Assembly (NCBI RefSeq): GCF_008831285.2
Contig: NC_045142.1
Location: 26,239,876 to 26,303,875 of the forward strand
From: Nymphaea colorata
Lineage: Eukaryota > Streptophyta > Magnoliopsida > Nymphaeales > Nymphaeaceae
Length of the DNA stretch: 64,000 nucleotides
Reading direction: 5' to 3'
In this document: positions 24,350 through 37,329 of the stretch, piece after piece
Position numbering within the stretch: position 1 is the stretch's first letter
How the letters are laid out: each line of letters begins with the position of its first letter
The notes under the pieces: model-generated
What the model saw: only the letters and a program-made list of their open reading frames with translations
Told to the model about the DNA's origin: nothing
Database searches by the model: none
Position numbers and translations under genes: made by a program

Positions 24350-27300
24350 ATGGTCACGCTCCCGCTCGTTCCTCCTCTCCAGGTCTCTCTCTCTCTTTCT
24401 CTCTCTCGCTCTCTGTTTTCAGATCGGTCACCATTCGTCTGGATCGGGAAAAGAGCAACGTATAATTCATTCTCTTTTTGCCGTGATGCGTTTCTTTCCG
24501 CTTTTCCTCTGAAAAGCAGATCTGGTGGTTTAAATTTCTTTCATTTTCAGGAGTGCGAAGAGGAGAAGGAGCTCGCCAGGGCGCTGGATGAGGCCTCTAA
24601 GGAATCCAGTTCGTCGTCTTCGTCCGTGTCCGTGTCCTCATGCGTGAGTATTGCGTTCCAATTAGCGAAAAATATCGGATACCCACGTCCTCGTTTTGCT
24701 TATTTTCATGAATTCTTGTGAAAAATTTCTGTGGGTCTTCGCCCGATCAGGTAATGGCGTTCTCCAAATGGCTCGCTCTGGTTCGTAGACGGAGCATGAG
24801 CAGTCGGTCGTCCGGATTCCCCAACCGATCTCCGAAGGTGAGACCGATGCCCCTTCAGTTTCCAGATACGTCTGATCGAGATTTCGAACGGTAAGTGGTG
24901 TCCCCCTCTCATGTTCTAGTTGGAAAATGGCGGTTGCATATAGTGAGATGATCACCGGATCTCCCATCTGTCTACGGTGATGATTATTTTCTGATGATTG
25001 TTCTTTGAAATGCATAATGTGATCTACGTGTTAGTGAACGTAGCAGTTCTCTGTATCCAACAATTTTCAGGATATATGTCGGCACATTCCACACTTATTC
25101 TTCATGAACTGATGTATAATATGATCTTATAGTAGTGAACGGAGTAGTTTTCTACATAATCCACAGTTGGTAGCTACCATTTGTCAATTTTTATGAAGCT
25201 AAATTTACTAAAAATTGCTCACGATGTGATGAGCGGTCAAGACTCCATGCACTAGAAATTCTCATGATTTTGCTTGTTTCCCAAGTTTTGAACTTGCTAG
25301 AACCAAAACAAGATACTGGACCGGGAATTGCCGGACAATGAATTAAACTGTGCCTTATGTAGCCAACAAAATTGATCAACAATTTCTAAAAATCTTGATT
25401 TGTAGGTTGAGCTTGAACCTTTTGGAATTTAGTTGGGCTCAGGACTCAACGTGCCGAGTTTGTGCCTGAGCTCTGGTCGAGTCAAAGCAAAACATTCCAC
25501 CTGTTTACTTCATTGTACATGTATGGATATTCAGCCACCCGGATCGGGATTTAGTCTTAGAAAAGAGATCGAAGCCTGGACTGGATTAGGTTGGATTCGA
25601 CGAAATTTGAGCGGACACATACCTTCAAAAAATATGTTGTGCTATTGAGGGCATCCAAGTTGGGTTTCATATAAGATGGGCATGGGCAATTGCCCACATG
25701 AAAACAATGAAACTTACTTGACACCTTAAGGTAATTTTTCTCATTTCTAGGGTTGCTAGTGCCCCTTAGCCAGAAATTTTTTGGCTCCCTAACATAAGAC
25801 CAGTCCATGAGAGTTTACGTGAGCCGCCAAGCATTAACCCGGTTGATTCTCTTTCTTGGAACGCCAGGGACGGGATGGCGTGTCGTTGGTGGAGTTTCAG
25901 AAACAATGTTGTAACTTGTATGCCATAGACTGGGCTCCATGTGTATCTGTTTGGTGTTCTGCCATTTTTGGCAGAAAACTGGATCTGCGTGATTTGGGAC
26001 ATGGTGTTCCTTCAAACAAGGGTAAACTTTTAAAAGGCTAACAAAGACACGCTCACATTTACCTGTGCTTTAGACAATCTGGATGGGTTCTGGATTCTTC
26101 TTTTTTTTTACCCCCACAGGTCATAATATGACGGATGAGGGATACAACTACTTACGTTGTTGTGGAGACTAGGAAAATCCTTATTGGACCGTAATTTTCC
26201 AGTTTAAATGGGTAACAAAAATCGTTCAAAGAAAGCATTTATCATCCTGTTTTCTATTTCCTTTCACATATTTTGTTGTCTAGAACTGAAAATCTAAATT
26301 GTAACATTCGTCAGCTCGTGCTTCTGTCTTTGTTTATTAGCTATGTCAATTGCTTCAATATGAAAGTTCTTGATCTGAAAGATACAGACATAATTGACAA
26401 CTTTTGCTTCAACCTCATTCTCAATGTTTTTCTTTTCTTACAGTCCGCAAGATTTGGATTCTGATTCAGGGATTTCCTCATCATATGAGGAATCCCAAGA
26501 GATTAGTTTGTGGGACAGACTTGGAAAAGCAGCAGTTTTGGATATAGAGTCAGGAGAGTTCTCATGGGACATGCTTTCTTCTTTGCACCATACTGAGCAT
26601 AGCGGTAGCGCAGAACAGTCTGAAGATGAAATGACCAAGAACGTTGAGGTATTTACCATTTGCTAGATGTTTCTCTGTGTGTCTTATGATCGTAGATTAC
26701 GCCACCCTATGACGTCGAGCCTTTTTAGCAAAACAGCCGGCTCAAGTTCGAGCCCGAGTTGCTCCCCTAGTTATCAAGGCCTAGAGCGGGCAGCAAGGGC
26801 CATGGCCCAACCTCAATTTTGGAAAAATTATAAATCTACTCTTCGCATATTCCAAAATTTCATTTCAGCGTCAGCAGAGTTCTTAAAAATTAGATAATGG
26901 CCCCTCTTGAAAAAGGAAAATCTTTGTCTCTGCACTGCGGCATCGATGGACTGAGGATGTTCAAAAGTAGAGAATTTTTTTCAAAAAATCAGGAATTTCT
27001 TGTCAAACTATACCACTTTCGTGTAACAACTGACAAGGATGGCCTTTTAATTTTCATCCCAAGATTGTTTAAAACTTGGTTTTAGTGGCAAACATCTGAT
27101 GCAGTGCTAATTTTGCTCATGAATTGATTAGTCCTCCAAACTATTTCCCTTGGTTCCAATTTTCCCTTTTTTCCTGGCTGGTTTAGCTCGTCCTTGCTTC
27201 AATTCCCAAGCTTGCCTGTTTTCGATTATCATTATAGGTGGTATTACCATTTCCCTGATCAACTTTTTCTTTTCTATTTTGAATATAAGATGATTAATTT

Positions 27301-30300
27301 GTTTACTTTTGTGAAACTTTATGCTTGTATGTAGGTAACAGTGAATTCTGGTGGGGTTGTCTTCTTTGCACTTTTTGGTAGGCCTGACAAAGATGACCTT
27401 ACTCCTAAAGAAGCAGCTGCAGTGATAAAGTTCTCCTCCTCAAGGATGGCCACTCAGTCGGAGCGCTTGGGCTACGAGTTTGCTAAATGGTTAGGAATTC
27501 GAACACCACAGGTTTGTACTATAAGTAGGTACTTTCGACATTTATTTCTAAGTTTGGGGAAAATATACACATCATATGAATGCTTGATGCAGGCCAGGGT
27601 AATCCACAATTCTAGTTTTGAGTGGCAGCAGATAAAGGATGGTGCAGAGAAAGCTAAAACAAAGGCAACTGCAGACGGAGATGAAATTGGTGAAATGACA
27701 TGTTCGGAGTTGTTAGAAGCGCTTGAACTGAGCCGTTGTCTCCTTCTAATGAAGTACTGCCATCTAACTCTGTTGTCTCGCTTGTGTGACGTTCTAAACA
27801 TCCAACATCTTCTTAGTATGCTGACATGCACATCTACTTATAATATGCACGCGTCTACTTAGTATAGAATATGTATATCTACTTATACTATGTATATTGG
27901 CAGTTACGTACATGGCACACCCCTTTTGGACAGTACGAGTGCATTTGAATCACAGTCTGTAGCTGAAAAGACCGCTGCAGCACTTGGCAGGATATTGATG
28001 TTGGATCTGGTGCTTAGAAATGAAGATAGACTTCCCTGCCGTTTGCTTGGGTGGAGGGGGAACTCCTCCAATCTATTATTTGCAGAAGAAGTTGCATGCA
28101 CTGGCTCAGAAATATTTCAGGAAGATTTAGGTTATATACCAAGAAGAAATAGAGCATCCAAAACTTTTCAGAAGGAGAGAAGATTTTCTTCAGTTGATGG
28201 TAGAATCAGTCCATGTAAATCTGCGTTGGTTTCTCAGAGTTCAGATTTGTCCGAGTTGGTGACAACTTCACTTGATTCTGCTGATATTATCAGAGAACAG
28301 GAAATAGTGGATACCAAATATGATGATTTCCAGGTCATAGCAATTGACACAGGTGTTCCTCGCCGGCCTCCTGCTGGTAAACGTGCAAATGACCAAGCTC
28401 AGTATCCCAAGATGGTCGAGCTCCTTCTCAATAGTTTTGAGTTCTCAGGGAACCTGCTATATGAAATTAGTCGGGGAGAGCTTGGATTTCTGGTCTCAGA
28501 AGAGGGCACTTCACTGCAAGATCCGAGTTTTGCAGATTCAGCCCCTGTTGTCCATGAGTTTCGAAGTGGATTTCGTGCTTCTCTCAGAGAGTTACAAGGA
28601 TTTCATATATTTCTTTTGACGGTCTACCAGAGATTGGACTGCCTTCTTCGGTCATTTTTAACAATAATTAACAGGAGCTCGCTTGGGGACTCCGAAAGAG
28701 ATGATTTTCCAAATTCTGATTCGTGGCAACCATCCACATGTAGCTTTCATTCCCCTTTTGGCAAGGAGCGAGATGCAACAGAAACTAATGTAGATACGGT
28801 TGAGTGTGAGCTGCAGAAAACAACACCTAAGTCATCTTCATCTGGCTCTTATTCAACATCTCCCATCTCACGAGACAATTGGCATGGAAGATATTATCGA
28901 GGGGGTTTAGAGGCTCCCCGCAGCCTTCGACTGACCATGAAGTTACGTGACTTTAACAAATTTGCCAAGGTAAAGTTTCATATCAGTGTATACAACATGT
29001 GAATCTAGTCTATCCACAAAAATGTCATATGATCTCTCTAAATTTTTAACAATTTGGCCCTGACATGATTTGATACTTGTAGTTTCGTCCCTTTTTGTTT
29101 CTAGCTTTTGGGACCTTTTCAGATGGCTGCATATAATTTTATTTTCATCTGGCCTACAAACAGGTGGAGGTGGAGGCAGAGCTGAGTAGAGATCTGGAAC
29201 GTTGGAACGAAATGCTTAAAGCAGATGTTGTGAAATATTGCCAAGACAACAACTTCAACAGTGGGTTCTTCGAGGGCAGCGATAATCATATTGTTGTTGA
29301 TGCCTATGAACTCAAGGTGATCTTCCTGTCTCCTAGAATTTTTTTTGTAGGGTATGCTTTTTTTTCGGTCTGAAATAAGTTTGTAGCTTCCCGCAGGTAA
29401 GGCTAGAACACATTCTGGAAAGGATAGTCTTGATTACTGATGCTGCAAATACAGAAAGGCCTTCATTGATTACAGGTAATTTGTTTATCGGTGGAGCACT
29501 AGCTGCAAGATCTGTGCACACCCTCCAATACTTGGGTATCACACATATACTATGCTTATGTTCAAATGAAGTCGGACAAGCAGATTCTCAATTTCACGAA
29601 CTCTTTGAGTACAACAACTTCTCAGTAAGATTTGTGCTCCTCCTCTGCAGTTCCCTTTCATTTTGTCTAATAATAAAGTGAGGGTCGAGAGGTTCCTTGA
29701 TGTGTTTCTTTCTTGAGCGTTCTTTCATGTGTTCGGATGCATTACTCGCTGCGAACATGCCTTGGTCATTTTCGTGTCTAATGTAGTGAATAAATAGAAG
29801 CCTCCGTAGGTCAAGCAGGGAGATTCACCCTTTAACTGACATGCCTTTTTCCATTTCTAAGTTGCCTGTCGTCATCATTCCCTACCAGCACTCCTGTAAA
29901 ATTTCCAGTATCATGAGTGGACCTTATTCACCAAATATGTCATGCTGCTATGTTGACATGACCTTCCCGTTGTGCAGATCTGTGATACAGACGATGCAGA
30001 AATCAACAGTCTCTTCGAAGTTTGCTCAGACTTCATTGAACATGCCGAACAGTCAGGTGGCAAAGTTCTTGTTCACTGTTTTGAAGGGAAGAGCAGAAGT
30101 GTGACCGTTGTTCTTGCATACCTGATGCTGAGGAAGTATGACCAGTCCCATCGAATCTCAGATTTGAAGAACCCCCCATAAGGAACTTCTGCTAACTCTG
30201 GATCTCACCTTTTGCAGACACTTGACTCTGCTACAGGCATGGAATGAGCTTAAGAGGGTTCATCATCGCTCGCAGCCCAATGATGGGTTCAAAAGGATAC

Positions 30301-30524
30301 TGTTGGAGCTCGATAAAAAATTGCATGGGAGCCCTTCAATGGAATGGCAGCAGAGGAAGCCAATGATGAAGCTATGCCCAATTTGTGGAAAGAATGCTGG
30401 ACTCAGCACCAGCTCCCTGAAGCTTCATTTGCAGAAGTCGCACAAGAGCATTTCTTCAGGAAGTGTTGACAGCGCTATGACGATGGAATTCCAGAAAATC
30501 ATTGGTGCTGTGAAGATAGGTTGA
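24350..30524 (+). CDS. PHS1: PHS1, dual-specificity phosphatase with actin-fragmin-kinase-like domain
   Basis: PROPYZAMIDE-HYPERSENSITIVE 1 controls cortical microtubules; in Arabidopsis its kinase-like domain phosphorylates alpha-tubulin and the phosphatase domain restrains this (family knowledge). Exons: 24350-24382, 24551-24643, 24751-24890, 26444-26648, 27335-27511, 27593-27753, 27904-28969, 29164-29316, 29397-29624, 29978-30135, 30218-30524 (TGA). The total is 906 residues against 929 in Arabidopsis, and every junction keeps phase. The kinase-like domain starts near VNSGGVVFFALFG. The phosphatase loop HCFEGKSR is at residues 785-792 (catalytic Cys786, Arg792), with Asp-rich ICDTDD just upstream. 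The C-terminus holds CPICGKNAG ... HLQKSH, a C2H2-like motif known from other PHS1 proteins. The 11-codon first exon is the least certain part. Confidence 0.95.
25670..25790. mobile_element. Family-1 hAT MITE relic in PHS1 intron 3
   Basis: Carries the GGGCAATTGCCC palindrome and the TAGTGCCCCTTAGCC / TTGGCTCCC end typical of the copies at 14850 and 17891. No target duplication recognised. Confidence 0.5.
26774..26938. mobile_element. Diverged family-1-like relic in PHS1 intron 4
   Basis: AGAGCGGGCAGCAAGGGCC near the left end and TGGCCCCTCTTG ... CTCTGCACTG at the right end resemble family-1 termini, but no target duplication is visible. Confidence 0.35.
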
Positions 30525-33500
30525 GGGGAAAGATTAGGAAGGAAGGATACCCTCATACAAGCCGAAGGCATGATACTTAGCCCCATTTTTAGATTTCCTA
30601 ATATCGGTCCATTGGGAAAAAGGTACAAGTCTAGAAGCGGCTCAAGTAGTCAGAAGCACGGAAAGAAATTTTTTCTGTAGATTCAGTTGTATATACTTTT
30701 GTTGCTAGTAGCAGCAAATAATTTTGTCAGAAATCGATTCATTTTCCTACAATCTTGATCTTCTAGATAAAAAGGTGGCAGCTTTAGATTGAGAAGTCTA
30801 TTGACCCATTACTGTTCTCCCATCAGAGACGAGTCAGATATGTGAAATGGAAGCATCGTATATCCTTGGATTTGCTAAAACCAGAAAGTGTGTTCTAGGC
30901 CGACCATTCTTCGTCGAAAGATTTGCCAAAAGGCCAACAGACGTGTCCATTCTGGTTCACATATTTTAGCAACCCCTGCCTGTATACACAGTTTACTATT
31001 TCGAGCCTAAATATGTCTTATTTAAGCTCCATTCTTTCAACAAATGCTGTTCATGATTTGTGGCTTTCCTTCTTCACAACAAACTAATGTAAATCAATGG
31101 ACAGCCGATTTGGACTCCCATCCGAAGGATGGCCCATCTTTTGCCTCCTTACAGCTAGTTATCTTCAGACTCTCCAGAGTTGGACAATTCTCCACGGGAC
31201 CTTGCTTCAATTTATGCGAGTAGGAGTGAGAAAAAGGATAAACCTTTCCATAGAAGGCACAAGCTCACCTCGCGTTCGTCCTATTAGATTCTTCTCAGTC
31301 ACATGTAGAGGACCAAAACGAGCTGTTATATATCAAGCTAGCGTGGGCGCCACAACGAAGAACATTCACAGCCCCAGAAAACTTCATATTTGGGCGGAAA
31401 AATGCCGGCCAGGTTAACAGATTCATGGTGAACATTTCTTAAATCCGCGAAGGATCAACTTAAAAACTAGCCAACTGCCCTTCTCTCTCTTTTGGTACTG
31501 GAAACGACCTCGGGTTGAGAGACTCATTAGTCATTCTCCCCACAGTAAAACCTCCCCTCCCATGCATAACCGTGTATCAATCTGGAAACAAAAAATGGTC
31601 TCAGATAGACCTTCCTTCTCAACCTACAGATATTCAAATGAACAATTTTTGTGGTTTGCACGGCTCTATGGAAAATTTCTGTCACAGCCTTGGCAATGCA
31701 ATGGAAGAGATGAACAAGCAGTTCCTGAAGTCGTCAATCATAGAGAACCATTCACAAGGTCGCTCTCGTCCAGTTTCAACTACCTGACAAGTGCGTCGGT
31801 CTTTCTCTTATCACTGTTTTATTGTTAGTTAGGTTTTGTATTTCCCTGTCATTATTAAGTTCATATGCCAACATCAAGCATGAAGGCATTCGGCACTCAA
31901 ACATGAAATTGTAAGTTGTGATCAAGGAACTGCACAGGAAAACGAGCGTAGAATAAGAGAAAAAAAATATCACTTAAAGCCCTGAATAGTCTTTGTTGGA
32001 GAGCACGAACGAAAATAAATTTGAGAGAACCAGAATAGGGCATGCCGAACATACAATTCTTACGTTGGTAGGGCCAAACACCTACGCTTATGCTCGACGG
32101 CTTAAGGGAAGACGGCATTTCCTCAGAAAGAACCATATACTGTGTTATGTTCGGCTCTATATTTGGATTCTTTTCCCAAGACCAACCAAGAAGAAAGGTT
32201 TAAGTGCCCGAAAATCTTAAACTGCTAGCCTACAAATACAATCCAAGCTTCTGTTCAAGTCCCCAAGTTTCTAGCGAAAAAAGTTTCAGCTAATTGAAAC
32301 CTCAGCTCTATATTTGGATTCTTTTCCCAAGACCAACCAAGAAGAAAGGTTTAAAGTGCCCGAAAATCTTAAACTGCTAGCCTACAAATACAATCCAAGC
32401 TTCTGTTCAAGTCCCCAAGTTTCTGGCGAAAAAAGTTTCAGCTAATTGAAACCTCAAAGCTCAGAACTATTATCCAGTAGTCTAATACAGAAACATTTGT
32501 GCTCAATAGATGCAATCTAATAGAACTTGGAACATGACAAGGTTAAAGCCTCTTACTGTGGGAAATAACCTTCAATGTCCGCTAAACGTAATAGCTGCCG
32601 TGTCATGACAAATTTGTTCCTAATAGATTTACCATACGGTTCCTACTTCTTGTATCATGATAAACCTGCAATAGAACCCCCATCGACTTATCAACCTTCA
32701 GCATGATGACGGTGGAAAAGGAAACAATAAGGAAAACGAAAGGACAGAGGAGAGGTAATACGGTGGCTGCCCGTCTACCAATCTTCTTTTGCCCCTTAAT
32801 TTATCAACCATCTGAACCAAAGCAGAGGAGGTGTCTTTCTTTATCATGCAAGAAGCTACTCGTATCCTCAGAGATATTGCAGCAAAATTTTAATCGAAAT
32901 TAACAAAAAAGAAACGCAATGTTCAATAGATTAAAACTAATGACTTATGATGAGAACCTTTACAATTTTTGTGATAGAGCAGCTAACAAGGAGGGGATGA
33001 TGTCCGAAGAGAACATTGAAGAGCAAAGAATCAAATGAAATGACCAAAAATGCAGTCCTGTTAACATTTATTGGCACCAACTTCCCACTAGCATGTGCCT
33101 GCACACCAATATGCACACACCCTGGCTACTGCTCCTAGTTCTAATCATGACGATCCACGGTCCATTTCTTCTTACTGACCACTTTGTCAACGACTTTTTA
33201 ACTATTAAAAATTGCGTTATTGATTGTTCCATATTAATCCATAAGGTTAACCATTCTTCAGCACCTTTAAGTCGGTTCGTCAATTGTTGAAAGCCACAAC
33301 TGAGTGCATAATGATCTCTGTAGAATGGTCGATTTCTGACGTCCAATAATGTGAAACAATTAACTGTGTGCATCAAGTAAAAATCCTGGGTGCCTTCTTT
33401 ACTCTTCCAATTGTTTCATCTGTTCCGTGCCAACTTTTTGCCAGGTTCCTTGTGGATTCTCAATTACTGATGCAATAAAATTGATTCGACCACTATATGT

Positions 33501-36500
33501 GAATCTTCCATCTTATTCTTCTGCACAATCCATCTGCTGGAGAAAGAATTTTGTGACAGACCATGTCAGTTTTGTATTCTTAGAGCAGTGCAGTTGTTTC
33601 CTATAAATATATATGCTCGTCCAGAGAACTCTCTCATATTTCATCTCCCCACTTCAATTATTTCAGTTTCTGGACTCTACATTGGCTATCTCAATCCCTA
33701 TAGAGAATATATTCTAAGCATGTCTAACACTTGCATCCTTAGTTAATCCATCCTTTACTCTGCCTTTTATTATCGAATAGCTTCTCACAGCTATTAACTT
33801 TCAAAACCACTCTACTTTTATCCAGTCTTAAGCCCTAGTACCTTCAATTAATCTCGCCCACACCTTTTCTTATGATTGACCTTTTAGTGTTGTGTATCCT
33901 ACCCCTGTTTTTGCTCTCTTGGTTGAACCTTGAACACGTACCTCCTTCAACACAAGTCACCAATTTAAACATTATAACTAGAAACATGAGAGTGCTTGAG
34001 AAGATTGAACCTCAGCAAGACCTAGTGGCTAAGAAAGAAGTTAGTTGTGAAACAAAAAACTTACAAGAAAGGTACTTGCGGGTATCTGGCAACTAAACAT
34101 TATGTAAACTATGTTTCCAGATTTATGCACTAATAACTATGCAGCAAAAATCTATGTATCGTAGGCCAGCTAGAATGCTAAGATTTCTTAAAAATGGTCA
34201 ACTCAGTACGTATTATGCTCATCTCAGTCAAGCACCTGAGGTTCATAAATCCAGGACTAACTTCCATCTTCAGTAACTACAATGCTACTAAACATCTTTT
34301 TTGGAAACATGTAAAGTTTTTTCCAAACAAAAAACTCATGATAGATAATGGGGATGCCTTCTGAGCAAAAAATCAGGAAATTTACAGTGTTACTAAAAGA
34401 CTAAAAAAACAAAAGTGCAAGTTAATTAGGTAAAGAACATAGAAAGTACTAAAAGTAGCAAGATTACCACTATCTGCACTTCCCATGTTTTTATCAAGAT
34501 CTTCCACAGTATATTTCCCACCATCATGAAAGATTCAAATTAATAATGATGTAATCATCGCATAGCAATCCGATCATTATTAAGCATAAAAAAATTCCAG
34601 CCTAGAGTATCAACAACCTGCAACTCACAATCAATACATTGCTCTGTGTTGTGCATAATGTGAGAGACAGAGAAAATTATAGGCATGTCCAACATTTCCA
34701 AATATGCTTAAGCAGTCAAAAAGAAGCATCTGAAATCTAGAGTTCCGTGTTAAGTCTGTTGTGCGGTTAATTAAGTGAGTTGGTTTACTGTTGTTTCCGC
34801 TGCACATGTTGCTAATTCTGGGTAGGCATGGTTCATGCTCAGAAACAAACTTGTTAGCTCCATTGATGAGTATTCAGTGTTTAACCCAGATTCGCATCAA
34901 AGCATGTTTACAATGTCATCTTCTACTGAGAAGATATATGATGCAAAAATCAATCTAAACCAAGATTCTTTTGCAGATCAATTGCTGTTTCCAGATAAAT
35001 CGGAACTAGGCAACTTATACAGATGACAACCAAGATGAGATTTTCTTCACATCCAACCCAGTTTCATCTCCACCTTTAGTTGAAGAGACAGCCATGGCTT
35101 TATTTTAGAAAAATATCAACTTATTCAATAGTTTCATTATTAAATTGATGTTGTCCACAACAGACTCCTCGTTTCTAGGAAGGTAACTAGCTTCCTCAGC
35201 CAAACCTCACATACAAGCACAATGATTGGCAACATACAAAAGAAAGAATCAGTTTGAAAGATCCTCGTGTTAACTCCTACACCAAGAATCATAACATAAT
35301 AGATTCATACATGCCTACGCCTACCTAGACAAATCTCTGACGTAAGTGCTACTTCATCTTCTAATATTCTTAGTTCAATCAACCTTCTCAGTAGTTAAAT
35401 CTAATAATAGTTGAAACTCAAAAGTCTAACATTCCAACAACTTTCTTGGCACTGACTTCACAATTTCACTTTTGAGAATTGCCTTGCATACTCCCAGCTT
35501 CCTCTAGTTTACTGTCCAACAAATCAGAACCCCAACTCTTAACATACGTGTTCTTAAACATCCATCATAGAGCTAACCATCCTCGTACACTCTAAGTCGT
35601 TTAGGGTGTGGCTCAATCCTGGAGGAGACAGTCAGACAGACAATGTGTTTCATCCACACTCTCCCTGTTCAAGCATGGTGAAGTGTACCTCATGGCACCT
35701 CCACTATTCTCTTTTGAGCTTGTATAGTTTCTACAAAATTTTTGTCACAAGGTGCGACAGAAAATGTGAGTGAGAAGGTCGTGTGACTTCCCTCTCTGGC
35801 TTTAAACCACACCCTTGTGTAGGATATTTTATCAGGGACACTTTTCAGATTTTGCATCAAATAACAGATCTACTTGTCTTGAACCATCCGCAAACATTCT
35901 TTCTTTCCACCACAGTTTATCTACATCAGTCCTCCAAGTTTTGCATTTTTATGAACTATAATGTGCTACTCATGCATCTGTATGACACCTAGGAATAAGA
36001 ACTCATTTGCACAAGTTATTGTCGATTATGCTCAAATCTCAAAATAAAAATTGATCTCATTTGCTTCTCGGAAATTGTCATTTGGTAAACAGTATTGTTG
36101 CCTTTTTAAAAGGAATGCAATCTTGCATATCTCATCTTGTTCACCAGAGAAAAATACCCGTAACCACCACCAGTTAGTGACTGTAGATTCCCACATTTAA
36201 GGATTACAAGATAATATAGTCACCAGTATTATTATTTTAAATTTCTTGTTGTTAACTTTAAATAGGCCTCCAAGCCAGATATGTTTGTGCTAATTGCCAA
36301 GGTAAACGACATTAGCACATTGAAACTTTCAGTATCAAGAAGGTAACAGCTAAACTTCGACAATCTTTCACGTTCCTAATGCAGCCTAAATTATTGAGAG
36401 AAAAAACTCAACAGTCATATTCTAACATCAAATAGAGACGTACGATCCTACGTACAAGTGTTCCCTTGACAAAAATCAGATGTCAAAGATCAGTAGAAAA

Positions 36501-36762
36501 TCACAAGGATTCACCAATGTACAGATGGGAAATGAAAGCAAGAAATTGATTCCCTTCTTTGCTATGCGAAATCCAACATAGAGAAAGTCAAATGAAGACT
36601 ATACAGAAATTTAACGAAATAACGGAGGGAAGAAATGATTAATTTTCTTTGACATCAGAAACCCAAGATATACAAAGAAAATAAAAGAATATACAGAAAT
36701 TCATGAATAGAAAACGGTGTTCTGGTATTTACAATATACAGAAAGGGGACGTGTTTCAACTT
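30525..36762. other. Intergenic DNA between PHS1 and the 188-residue gene
   Basis: The first few hundred bases are probably the PHS1 3' UTR. No coding exon or RNA gene was recognised on either strand apart from the tandem duplication at 32154-32455, listed separately. The 3' UTR of the minus-strand gene at 36763 should occupy the right end. Confidence 0.55.
32154..32455. repeat. Recent tandem duplication, unit 151 bp
   Basis: GCTCTATATTTGGATTCTTT at 32154 recurs at 32305. The two 151-base copies are nearly identical (a one-base indel in TTTAA(A)GTGCCC and one substitution, TCTAGCG/TCTGGCG), which suggests a recent event. Confidence 0.93.
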
Positions 36763-37329
36763 TCAACCAACAACCTTGGCGGGTGGGGCCCGAAACGTGA
36801 ATATATCACCCAAGGCGAACTCAGGAACCTTGTTCCTGTCCTCCAGAAGCTGAACAAACCTCTTGAAGGCAAATTGAAGGCACTGAGAAAGCGCTAACCA
36901 TGAAATCACCTCGTACACAAAATCAAACGCCGGATCGGCGTTCGACCCCTCGTCTCCCGACCCAAAACTCCACCCACCGCCGCCTCCATCCTTACCGTTC
37001 CCAAACGGCCCGTCACCGTCATCGCGGCCCGACCCACCACCAAACTCCTCCCAATCTCCGCCGTCGTCCTCCAAAACCGTCCTCCTTTTCGCGCGCCTCA
37101 TCCTCCGTGAGAGCGCGCTTGGGGCGGACAGCTTCCTCAACCTCACAGCTGGCGGCGGCGGTATCCCGGCGGAGATGGCGCCTATCCCGCCGAGAATCGC
37201 CTCAGCGGACATACAATCGGTGATCACGGAGACATTGGATGATCGAAGAAGATCCTTCACGGGATGAAACCCTAGAAGATTCTGCGCAATCGACACCAAT
37301 GATGTGTCCGAGATCACCGCCACGCCCAT
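36763..37329 (-). CDS. Unknown glycine-rich plant protein, 188 residues, single exon
   Basis: I do not recognise this family. The first in-frame ATG gives MGVAVISDTSLVSIAQNLLG. Then come a Pro run (GIPPPPA), a basic stretch (SRRMRRAKRR), an acidic/glycine-rich middle (DDGGDWEEFGGGSG, GGGGGWSFGSG) and a C-terminal hydrophobic helix (FVYEVISWLALSQCLQFAF), closing with a basic/proline tail. GC content is well above the flanks, which supports real coding. A GA-rich tract at 37393-37411 lies in the presumed 5' leader. The C-terminal helix could be a membrane anchor; organelle targeting is possible but not shown. No neighbour suggests a role. Confidence 0.75.
   Translation of the reverse strand: MGVAVISDTSLVSIAQNLLGFHPVKDLLRSSNVSVITDCMSAEAILGGIGAISAGIPPPPAVRLRKLSAPSALSRRMRRAKRRTVLEDDGGDWEEFGGGSGRDDGDGPFGNGKDGGGGGWSFGSGDEGSNADPAFDFVYEVISWLALSQCLQFAFKRFVQLLEDRNKVPEFALGDIFTFRAPPAKVVG

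Noticed and set aside
31097..31828. Several 90-110 codon plus-strand frames downstream of PHS1
   Set aside because: Overlapping frames in AT-rich DNA without start context, splice continuity or recognisable motifs.
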